This document shows positions 1 to 5,106 of a DNA stretch of 5,106 nucleotides, piece by piece. The translations under genes were made by a program, and so were the position numbers. This DNA comes from Oligoflexia bacterium (GTDB lineage: Bacteria; Bdellovibrionota; UBA1018), in NCBI GenBank assembly GCA_025352185.1, contig JANXTV010000465.1, forward strand, positions 1 to 5,106, written 5' to 3'. The stretch's first letter is position 1, and each line of letters opens with the position of its first letter. Below the pieces are notes generated by a model. It was not told where the DNA came from. It saw nothing but the letters and a program-made list of their open reading frames with translations, and ran no database searches.

Positions 1-176
1 AATCGAGGTTCTTCGTCCAGGTACCCGAGGAACACGCAACCGTTCCGGAGGCGTCGCCCGAGAAGGTGACCGTACGGGTATCTTCCGAGCAGGTTCCCGT
101 GACGGTAAACGACGCGGCCGAGGCAGCGTTAATCACCGAGTTCACTGACGGGGTCGAGATTGCGACCGTCGGGAGC
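1..176 (-). repeat. Higher-order duplicate, copy in R9 (partner at 838-1013)
   Basis: This stretch matches the segment 837 bases to its right, which is exactly three 279-base units. Bases 1-79 are identical to 838-916. Over 1-172 I count nine mismatches, at 80, 98, 101, 113, 146, 148, 149, 152 and 155, and only one residue changes (Ser for Ala at repeat position 9). Similarity drops to the general repeat level after about 176. The copy continues past the left edge. Confidence 0.85.
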
Positions 177-3097
177 ACGGTATCCTTAATGAAGTTTCTC
201 GAAGCCTGGATCGCTGGGTTTCCGGCTGCATCGCTGTGGTTTACGTTAATCGTCACGGTGCCGTTGGCCGCGGCAGTAAAATCGAGGTTCGCCGTCCACG
301 CAGCCGCGGTACACACCACCGTTGCGGAGGCCGCCCCGGTGATGACGACGTTCCGCGTGTTCTCCGAGCAGGTTCCCGTGACGGTGAAGCTAGCGACGTT
401 TGAAGTATTTACGTATGCATTCACGGCCGGAGTCGAGATCGCGAGCGTCGGCGCGGTCACATCTTTAATGAAGTTACGCGAGACTTGGATCGCGGGGTTC
501 GCGGCGGCGTCACTATGGTTTACGTTAATTGTGACGGTCCCCGAGGCGGCGGCGGTAAAATTTAAGTTCGCGGTCCAAGCGTTCGCAAGGCACACGACGG
601 TGGCGGTGGCGTCACCCGAGATCACGACGTTCTGTCCGGTCGCGCCGCAGGTTCCGTTCACGGTGAAGCTCGCGACGTTGGCGATATTCACGTAGGAGTT
701 CGCGGCCGGGTTCGCAATCGTGAGGAACGGAGCGCCCGTCGATTTTACGAACGTGCGCGAAGCTTGGGTCGCCGCATTTCCAGCCGCATCGGTATGGTCG
801 GCGTAGAGGGTGACCGTTCCGTCACTCGCGGCTGAGAAATCGAGGTTCTTCGTCCAGGTACCCGAGGAACACGCAACCGTTCCGGAGGCGTCGCCCGAGA
901 AGGTGACCGTACGGGTGTCTTCCGAGCAGGTTCCGGTCACGGTAAACGATGCGGCCGAGGCAGCGTTAATCACCGAGTTCACGGCGGGAGTGGAGATTGC
1001 GACCGTCGGGAGCGTCACGTCTTTAATAAAGTTACGCGTGGCCTGGACGGCGGCGTTCCCGGCGACGTCCGTGTGGTTTACGTTTATCGTCACGGTGCCC
1101 GATGCGGCGGCGGTGAAGTTTAAGTTTGCGCTCCAAGCAGCCGCGGTACACACGACCGTCGCCGTGGCATCGCCCGAGATGACGACGTTACGCGTGTTCT
1201 CCGAGCAGGTTCCGGTGACGGTGAAGCTAGCGACGTTTGATGCATTCACGTACGCATTCGCGGCCGGCGTGCTGATCGCAACCGTCGGGGGCGTGACGTC
1301 TTTAATAAATGAACGAGAATCCTGGACGGCCGAGTTCCCGGCGAGGTCCGAATGGTTTGCTAGGATCGTCACGGTTCCGCTCGGAGCGGCGGTGAAGTTT
1401 AAGTTCGCGCTCCAGGCATTCGCGGTACACACCACGGTCGCCGAGGCATCCCCCGAGATGACGACGTTCCGGGTATTTTCCGAGCACGTCCCCGAAACGG
1501 TGTAGGCCGTGACGTTCGAGGCATTAATGTAGGAGTTCGCCGCCGGAGCGGTGATCGCGACGGTCGGGATGACGGCGTCCTTAATAAAGTTACGCGAGGC
1601 CTGCACGGCCGCGTTTCCGCCCGCGTCCGTATGGTTCACGTTAATCGTAACCGAGCCCGCCGGCGCCGCGGTGAAATCGAGGTTCGCGGTCCATGCATTC
1701 GCGGTACACACCACCGTCGCGGAAGCGTCCCCGGTGATGACGACGTTACGAGTATTCTCCGAGCACGTTCCCGTCACGGTGTAACTCGCGACGTTGGCGG
1801 CCAGAATATAGGAATTCGCCGCGGGAGTGGAAATCGCGACCGTCGGGATGACCGTATCCTTCGTGAAAGAGCGCGAGGCCTGTACGGCGGAATTTCCGGC
1901 CGCGTCACTGTGGTTCACTAGGATCGTAACGGTGCCCTGCGGAGCGCCGGTGAAATCGAGATTAGTCGTCCACGCGCCGGCAGTGCAAACCACGGTCGCG
2001 GAAGCGTCCCCCGAGATGACGACGTTCCGGGTGTTCTCTGAGCACGTTCCCGTCACCGTAAAGCTCGCGACGTTCGCGGCGTTCACGTTTGCGCCGATAG
2101 CGGGAGTCGATATCGCGACCGTCGGGGCGGTGACGTCTTTCGTAAAGTTACGGGTGACCTGCACGGCGGGAGTACCGGCTAGATTCGAGTGGTTCACGTT
2201 AATTGTGGCGGTGCCGGCTCCGGCGGCCGTGAAATCGAGATTCGCCGTCCAACTTCCGGCAGCGCACACGACCGTTGCCGTAGCCGCGCCCGTGATGACG
2301 ACGTTACGTCCGTTTTCGGAGCAAGTTCCGTTCACCGTGAACGATGCGACGTTCCCAATATTTATGTAGCTTCCACTCGCGGGCGAGGAAATCGTGAGGG
2401 TCGGTACGACGAGGTTTAGTGTAACGGGGCCAGCGCTCACGGGGAGCGAAACGTTTCCGGCCGCATCCCTGAGCCAAGTCGTCAGGATCTTAGGTCCGTT
2501 TACGGCGGTAACGGTATAACTCGCCGGGAGCGGTCCGATCTGCCACGCGCAGGATCCCACTGCCATACTATTTTCGTTAATGCAGTAATCGGTGGAAATA
2601 CCGTTGGTGATCGGTCCGTAAGATAGAGAGTAGGTCGTAGTGTTCGTCGGGTCGGGATTCGTGATCGTCGCCGACCCGAGGGTCGAAGGCGTCCGGTCAA
2701 TCACCACGGAATTCGAATCGACTCCGACGGAGGCACCGTTACTATTTTTTAGAAAGAGCGTGAGTACGAGGGGTCCGTCGCCGGAAGAATCATTATAGAC
2801 CGAGGGGAGCGCTCCCGTTCGCCAAATGCACCCACCGATAGTCGTCGAATTCTCGAGAATACAGTAGTGAGTAAAAGTACCCACCTGAATTCCGTACGTC
2901 AGCGAAATCGGAAAAACTTTCGTCGGAGACGTTTCGGTAATGGTGATCGAGGTAATATCGGGAGGGACTCCGGAAGCGCCCGATACCGCGGAGGCGGCCC
3001 GACGGAGGGTATTAATCTGGCTCCCGCACGAAGTGAGCAGCACCACTCCTACGAGGGAGACGAGCGCGCGAATTTTTAGGGTCCCCAGCCTAATCAC
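1..3097 (-). CDS. Large Ig-like repeat lipoprotein, 5' part (C-terminus beyond left edge)
   Basis: Translating the minus strand from a GTG at 3097 gives an uninterrupted frame of 1032 codons that is still open at the left edge. The start is supported by GGAG seven bases upstream and by an in-frame TAA at 3136-3134 with no ATG between. Residues 1-23 are a signal peptide (basic start, hydrophobic ALVSLVGVVLL) ending in the lipobox LTSC, with Cys24 as the lipidated residue and Gly at +2, so outer-membrane anchoring is likely. Residues ~46-138 and ~139-231 are two related modules with a YCIxENS...CxW signature. From residue 232, 93-residue Ig-like repeats follow with no linker: eight complete and 57 residues of a ninth. 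Each begins like PTVAISTPA, has GTCSENTRNVVI in the middle, then NHxDAAGN, and ends near SRNFIKD. Each has Cys at repeat positions 28 and 47. No catalytic motif is seen; a surface adhesin or stalk is the best inference. The exact family and ligand are unknown. Confidence 0.93.
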   Translation of the reverse strand, partial: MIRLGTLKIRALVSLVGVVLLTSCGSQINTLRRAASAVSGASGVPPDITSITITETSPTKVFPISLTYGIQVGTFTHYCILENSTTIGGCIWRTGALPSVYNDSSGDGPLVLTLFLKNSNGASVGVDSNSVVIDRTPSTLGSATITNPDPTNTTTYSLSYGPITNGISTDYCINENSMAVGSCAWQIGPLPASYTVTAVNGPKILTTWLRDAAGNVSLPVSAGPVTLNLVVPTLTISSPASGSYINIGNVASFTVNGTCSENGRNVVITGAATATVVCAAGSWTANLDFTAAGAGTATINVNHSNLAGTPAVQVTRNFTKDVTAPTVAISTPAIGANVNAANVASFTVTGTCSENTRNVVISGDASATVVCTAGAWTTNLDFTGAPQGTVTILVNHSDAAGNSAVQASRSFTKDTVIPTVAISTPAANSYILAANVASYTVTGTCSENTRNVVITGDASATVVCTANAWTANLDFTAAPAGSVTINVNHTDAGGNAAVQASRNFIKDAVIPTVAITAPAANSYINASNVTAYTVSGTCSENTRNVVISGDASATVVCTANAWSANLNFTAAPSGTVTILANHSDLAGNSAVQDSRSFIKDVTPPTVAISTPAANAYVNASNVASFTVTGTCSENTRNVVISGDATATVVCTAAAWSANLNFTAAASGTVTINVNHTDVAGNAAVQATRNFIKDVTLPTVAISTPAVNSVINAASAASFTVTGTCSEDTRTVTFSGDASGTVACSSGTWTKNLDFSAASDGTVTLYADHTDAAGNAATQASRTFVKSTGAPFLTIANPAANSYVNIANVASFTVNGTCGATGQNVVISGDATATVVCLANAWTANLNFTAAASGTVTINVNHSDAAANPAIQVSRNFIKDVTAPTLAISTPAVNAYVNTSNVASFTVTGTCSENTRNVVITGAASATVVCTAAAWTANLDFTAAANGTVTINVNHSDAAGNPAIQASRNFIKDTVLPTVAISTPSVNSVINAASAASFTVTGTCSEDTRTVTFSGDASGTVACSSGTWTKNLD
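838..1013 (-). repeat. Higher-order duplicate, copy in R6 (partner at 1-176)
   Basis: This is the second copy of the near-identical segment and lies in repeat 6 of the lipoprotein. The match is far closer than between neighbouring repeats, so the pair arose by later block duplication or gene conversion and not by the original single-unit expansion. The next repeats upstream in the protein (R5 at 1288-1010 and R8 at 451-173) also pair well, with 16 differences in 93 residues. Confidence 0.85.
2405..2962 (-). repeat. Two N-terminal YCIxENS modules (tandem, diverged)
   Basis: Residues ~46-138 (bases 2962-2684) and ~139-231 (bases 2683-2405) align without gaps at an offset of exactly 93 residues. 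Shared positions include Y78/Y171, C79/C172, E82/E175, N83/N176, S84/S177, C90/C183, W92/W185, G95/G188, LP97-98/LP190-191, Y101/Y194, GP108-109/GP201-202 and LT112-113/LT205-206. The second copy also carries DAAGN (211-215), the motif found at the matching place in the downstream Ig-like repeats. The two cysteines of each module are 11 residues apart and probably form a disulfide. The module boundaries are approximate. Confidence 0.8.
3029..3097 (-). other. Type II signal peptide with lipobox
   Basis: Residues 1-23 of the repeat lipoprotein carry Arg3, Lys8 and Arg10, then a hydrophobic core (ALVSLVGVVLL), then L-T-S before Cys24 (codon TGC at 3028-3026). This fits the lipobox consensus [LVI][ASTVI][GAS]C for signal peptidase II. 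The mature protein would begin CGSQINTL. There is no Asp at +2, so in a Gram-negative host outer-membrane sorting is the default expectation. Confidence 0.88.
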
Positions 3098-3104
3098 AAA
3101 CGTA

Positions 3105-3110
3105 CTCCGT
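3105..3110 (-). promoter_or_regulatory. Ribosome binding site that fixes the GTG start
   Basis: The minus strand reads ACGGAG here, and GGAG is separated by seven bases (TACGTTT) from the GTG at 3097. This is a normal Shine-Dalgarno spacing. It decides the start, because there is no in-frame ATG between the upstream stop (3136-3134) and the signal-peptide core. Confidence 0.75.
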
Positions 3111-3159
3111 TCGGCGTGGACTAAATTAAATTTTTATTCACTCTTAGTTTACGGCTAGA

Positions 3160-3179
3160 TTTTAGAGGTTTTTAGAGTG
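3160..3179. repeat. Tandem 10-base direct repeat TTTTAGAGgt/TTTTAGAGtg
   Basis: On the plus strand the octamer TTTTAGAG occurs at 3160-3167 and again at 3170-3177, one helical turn apart. It lies downstream of the -10 candidate in the sense of transcription and upstream of the ribosome binding site, so it would fall in the 5' leader or overlap another promoter. It could be a regulator site, or merely a chance feature of AT-rich sequence. Confidence 0.4.
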
Positions 3180-3206
3180 TCTGAAACGACGCATGTCTTA
3201 AAATAG

Positions 3207-3212
3207 AGTATA
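3207..3212 (-). promoter_or_regulatory. Possible -10 element (TATACT)
   Basis: The minus strand reads TATACT, five of six bases of the sigma-70 -10 consensus, about 110 bases before the GTG. The hexamer 17 bases upstream is CCTAAA, a poor match to TTGACA, so the call rests on the -10 element and the AT-rich setting only. Such matches are frequent by chance in AT-rich DNA. Confidence 0.2.
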
Positions 3213-3259
3213 CGGCTCGTTTATGGGTATTTAGGTAAATATATAGTCATTCGAGTCGA

Positions 3260-5106
3260 TTACGGCGCCAGGTACTCGGCGACGCCGCCGATTCCGTCTT
3301 GGGTAAAGGAAAAGACTAAGCTGTTTCGAGATGCGCTATAGATGAGTCCGTGTCCTGAGCACTTCATTTTCGCGATCGGCCAGGTGAGGACCGTGTTCGT
3401 CGTCGTCGTGATATTATATTTATTCAGAACTTGGGTTGTGTTGTTACAGTAATAGATAATATTGTTTGATGCATCGTGACGGTAGGTAAAAGAAAGCGGG
3501 TTATTCGGAAGCGTCGCGATCGTCGAATAGTTCCCGCCCGCCGCGAGAGTGCGGATCGTCGGATAACCGCCCGAAGATCCCTGCATGTTGGTAAACACCC
3601 AGCGACTCGCGAAAGCATCCCACGTTGCCGGTAGGAGGCCGTAAGAACCGGTCGGGACGTAATTACCGTCTCCGGCTTGACCGTCCGCGGGTAAGGTATA
3701 CGTGTTAGTCGGTACGACACCCGCAACTCCTGCGAATGCCGACTGTGTTCCGTTTGAGATCGCGTATGTTTTAAGAAAGGAGTCAGTATACCCCGTGCCA
3801 CTATACCGGTACTTTTGGACGAGAAAGTTAGTCCCGTTGTATCCCGACACGTAGGCGTTATATCCGCTAAAATTAATCGCCGATCCTAGGGAGCCGTCGG
3901 CGCCGACGGCGTAGTAGTTCGTCGCCCCGCCGCCCACGATATCCACCCAGAATCCGGTCGAGCGATCGAGCTTCGATATTCGCGAGGTCCGTCGTTCGCT
4001 GCCGTAGACGGTCCCCACGGTCGGGTCAACCTGGATGAAGAGTTGGTCGATTTGTCCGGAATTATTATAGGATATGGGCTGTCCGAGCGCCACCGCCGTG
4101 GTGTTCGGGTTACCGTTTGAGCCATTCCCGGTGAGGGTCGCGATATTCCCGCCTATCGTGAATTCGCGAATTCTGAACTCGGAGTTATCGGCGAGGACGA
4201 TTCGGTCATTCGTCCCGTCATTCCATATTTTTAAGTCGTTAATTTTACCGAGCCGAGCGCTCGTGGCTTTTCCGCCGTCCCCGAAGCTAAATCCGGACCC
4301 CATGAGCGTATAGACGTTACCCGATTGGTCGATAGTGCGTATTTTACCCCGCTCGAAGTAATAGAACTGACTGTTCTTATCGGCATAGACACTCGAGACG
4401 TCGATATTACATGAAAGGGCAGCCGTTCCATCCACGCAACTCCCGTTTACACCCGTACCTAATAGGGCCGAAAAGGTTCGGGTCGTCGGATTATATTTGT
4501 AGACTATGTTAGCCGTTCGTCCGGAGGTATAAATAACTCCGTTTGCGCCAACCGTCGGTCCTCCCGTATAATCGTTTACGTTTACTCCGGTCTGGGTTCC
4601 CGAGACCTGCGCGGTTACGGGATCGAGGATAGCGTAGGTGAATCCGCCGCCTGAGCATACTCCGCCTTGGTTATAGATACCGGCGAGAATGCTCGTGAGT
4701 GCTCCCGTCACGGGATTAAAGGTAATGCCCGGAACCTGACCCACGCAAAGCGTGATGTCCTGGGCGGCATTACTTCCGGTTCCGGTCCCGCCGAAGGCGG
4801 GAAGTGTCGAGATCGTATCGGTTCCAGGATCGTATACGCGAAGGTTCGAGCCGGCGCTAATACTCACGGACGTCGTGTTTTCACCCTGGAAATAAATTTT
4901 TCCGTCGGGAGTACCGACCAACACGGAGTTTGCGGAGTAGGTTCCACTATTCGAGTTCGTTAAGTAATTCGAGGCGGGCGTAACGGTTGCCGCCGTAGAC
5001 GCACCCGCACCGAAAAGAGTGACCACGGTATTTGCGACCGGATCGTAGCGGCGCATCACGCCCTTATCGTAAATCAGAACCCGCTCCTGCGAGTCGAGGG
5101 TCATTC
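3260..5106 (-). CDS. NHL-like beta-propeller protein, 3' part (N-terminus beyond right edge)
   Basis: The frame is open from the right edge to TAA at 3262-3260 and ends VAEYLAP. An ATG exists at 5104, but the residues after it (MTLDSQERVLIYDKG) look like a propeller strand rather than a signal peptide, and only two bases lie upstream, so the true start is probably outside the window. Numbering from that Met gives 614 residues. Blade-like repeats recur: RRYDP..TVVTLFGAG (19-34), LRVYDPGTDTISTL (88-101), VYKYNPTTRTFSALLGTG (201-218), KIRTIDQSGNVYTLMGSG (254-271) followed by GDGGKATSARL (275-285), then RIREFTIGGNIATLTGNG (311-328) and SRISKLDRSTGFWVDIVGGG (374-393). The GDGG-x-A-TSA-x-L element followed by an RI+E/K strand is typical of NHL blades. 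The protein is rich in Gly, Asn, Thr and Ser and poor in charge, as in exported surface proteins. No catalytic residues are recognised. It may be the C-terminal propeller of a longer Ig-repeat protein; that is inference. Confidence 0.9.
   Translation of the reverse strand, partial: MTLDSQERVLIYDKGVMRRYDPVANTVVTLFGAGASTAATVTPASNYLTNSNSGTYSANSVLVGTPDGKIYFQGENTTSVSISAGSNLRVYDPGTDTISTLPAFGGTGTGSNAAQDITLCVGQVPGITFNPVTGALTSILAGIYNQGGVCSGGGFTYAILDPVTAQVSGTQTGVNVNDYTGGPTVGANGVIYTSGRTANIVYKYNPTTRTFSALLGTGVNGSCVDGTAALSCNIDVSSVYADKNSQFYYFERGKIRTIDQSGNVYTLMGSGFSFGDGGKATSARLGKINDLKIWNDGTNDRIVLADNSEFRIREFTIGGNIATLTGNGSNGNPNTTAVALGQPISYNNSGQIDQLFIQVDPTVGTVYGSERRTSRISKLDRSTGFWVDIVGGGATNYYAVGADGSLGSAINFSGYNAYVSGYNGTNFLVQKYRYSGTGYTDSFLKTYAISNGTQSAFAGVAGVVPTNTYTLPADGQAGDGNYVPTGSYGLLPATWDAFASRWVFTNMQGSSGGYPTIRTLAAGGNYSTIATLPNNPLSFTYRHDASNNIIYYCNNTTQVLNKYNITTTTNTVLTWPIAKMKCSGHGLIYSASRNSLVFSFTQDGIGGVAEYLAP

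Larger units (their letters stand above)
1..2404 (-). repeat. Tandem array of 279-base (93-residue) Ig-like repeats
   Basis: Successive repeats in protein order start at bases 2404 (R1), 2125 (R2), 1846 (R3), 1567 (R4), 1288 (R5), 1009 (R6), 730 (R7), 451 (R8) and 172 (R9, cut by the edge). Every complete copy is exactly 93 codons, with no insertion or deletion. The common plan is an opening near PTVAISTPA, a VASFTVTGTC strand, a NVVISGDA..ATVVC strand, W.ANLDFTA, a GTVTINVNH strand and DAAGN, closing near SRNFIKD. Conserved Cys28, Cys47 and Trp52 suggest a disulfide and a core Trp. R6 and R9 are a distinct variant (TVTFSGDASGTVACSSGTW and YADHTD in R6). R1 and R7 share a NIxNVASFTVNGTC form. 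Confidence 0.92.
3098..3259. other. AT-rich intergenic region between two co-directional genes
   Basis: These 162 bases separate the stop of the propeller gene (3260) from the GTG of the lipoprotein gene (3097). The region is clearly richer in A and T than the genes on both sides, as expected for a promoter-bearing gap. It holds the ribosome binding site, a weak promoter candidate and a tandem 10-base repeat. I see no strong GC-rich hairpin followed by a T-run on the minus strand, so there is no good terminator for the upstream gene. Confidence 0.8.

Noticed and set aside
66..695. Plus-strand open frame with repeated VTVKLATF / VGAVTSLMKL-like segments
   Set aside because: It is the antisense shadow of the Ig-repeat array. 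Its periodicity comes from the 279-base repeats, while the minus-strand frame is longer, continuous, has a lipobox and SD, and reads as a recognisable domain.
810..1505. Plus-strand open frame with the same repetitive pattern
   Set aside because: Same shadow effect; it has no sensible start context and lies entirely opposite repeats R4-R7 of the minus-strand lipoprotein.
1827..2369. Plus-strand open frame opposite repeats R1-R3
   Set aside because: Antisense shadow created by the strong codon bias of the repeats; it ends without relation to any domain boundary.
1..2404. CRISPR array or non-coding satellite as an explanation of the 279-base periodicity
   Set aside because: The unit is far too long for CRISPR, the copies diverge mostly in synonymous ways, and every unit is an in-frame 93-codon module of one protein.
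3139..3179. CACTCT...AGAGTG inverted repeat as a rho-independent terminator
   Set aside because: The stem is only six perfect pairs with a 29-base loop and is not followed by a T-run on the minus strand (the sequence after it is A-rich), so it does not fit an intrinsic terminator.
4074..4313. Short plus- and minus-strand frames overlapping the propeller gene (also 3424-3801, 3886-4125, 4231-4431, 4667-4963)
   Set aside because: All overlap the long minus-strand propeller frame in other phases and have low-complexity Arg/Ser-rich or unrecognisable translations.
5102..5104. ATG at 5104 as the true start of the propeller gene
   Set aside because: Only two bases lie upstream so no ribosome site can be seen, there is no signal peptide, and the following residues look like an internal propeller strand; the gene is better treated as cut by the window edge.

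Overview
The window carries two large protein genes, both on the minus strand and both cut by a window edge, separated by one AT-rich intergenic gap. Reading in the direction of transcription (right to left), the first is the 3' part of an exported-looking, Gly/Asn/Thr-rich beta-propeller (NHL-like) protein (5106 to 3260). A 162-base gap follows (3259 to 3098). The second gene starts at a GTG at 3097 and runs without a stop off the left edge. It is a lipoprotein of at least 1032 residues, built almost wholly of Ig-like modules of about 93 residues. There are no RNA genes, insertion sequences or CRISPR arrays that I can see.

The second gene is the main content of the window and is easy to miss, because it begins with GTG, has no stop inside the window, and lies opposite several long plus-strand reading frames that are only its shadows. 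It has a type II signal peptide (lipobox LTSC, Cys24). Two diverged modules with a YCIxENS...CxW signature (residues ~46-138 and ~139-231) come next. An exact tandem array of 93-residue (279-base) Ig-like repeats follows: eight complete (residues 232-975) and a ninth cut by the window edge. Each module has its own pair of cysteines. A higher-order period of three repeats (837 bases) overlies the array: repeat 9 matches repeat 6 at 56 of 57 residues and repeat 8 resembles repeat 5, which points to recent block duplication or gene conversion.

The organism is a Gram-negative bacterium, judged from the lipobox with Gly at +2 and the repeat-rich surface proteins. From general recall, proteins combining Ig-like 'PTVAIS/T...DAAGN' repeats, YCI-EN modules and NHL propellers are common in predatory and related Bdellovibrionota; this placement is an inference. 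The two genes point the same way and both seem to encode cell-surface or periplasmic structural/adhesive proteins. Co-transcription is possible, since no convincing terminator is seen between them, but a weak promoter candidate and a tandem 10-base repeat in the gap leave room for separate control. No enzyme or defence system is visible.
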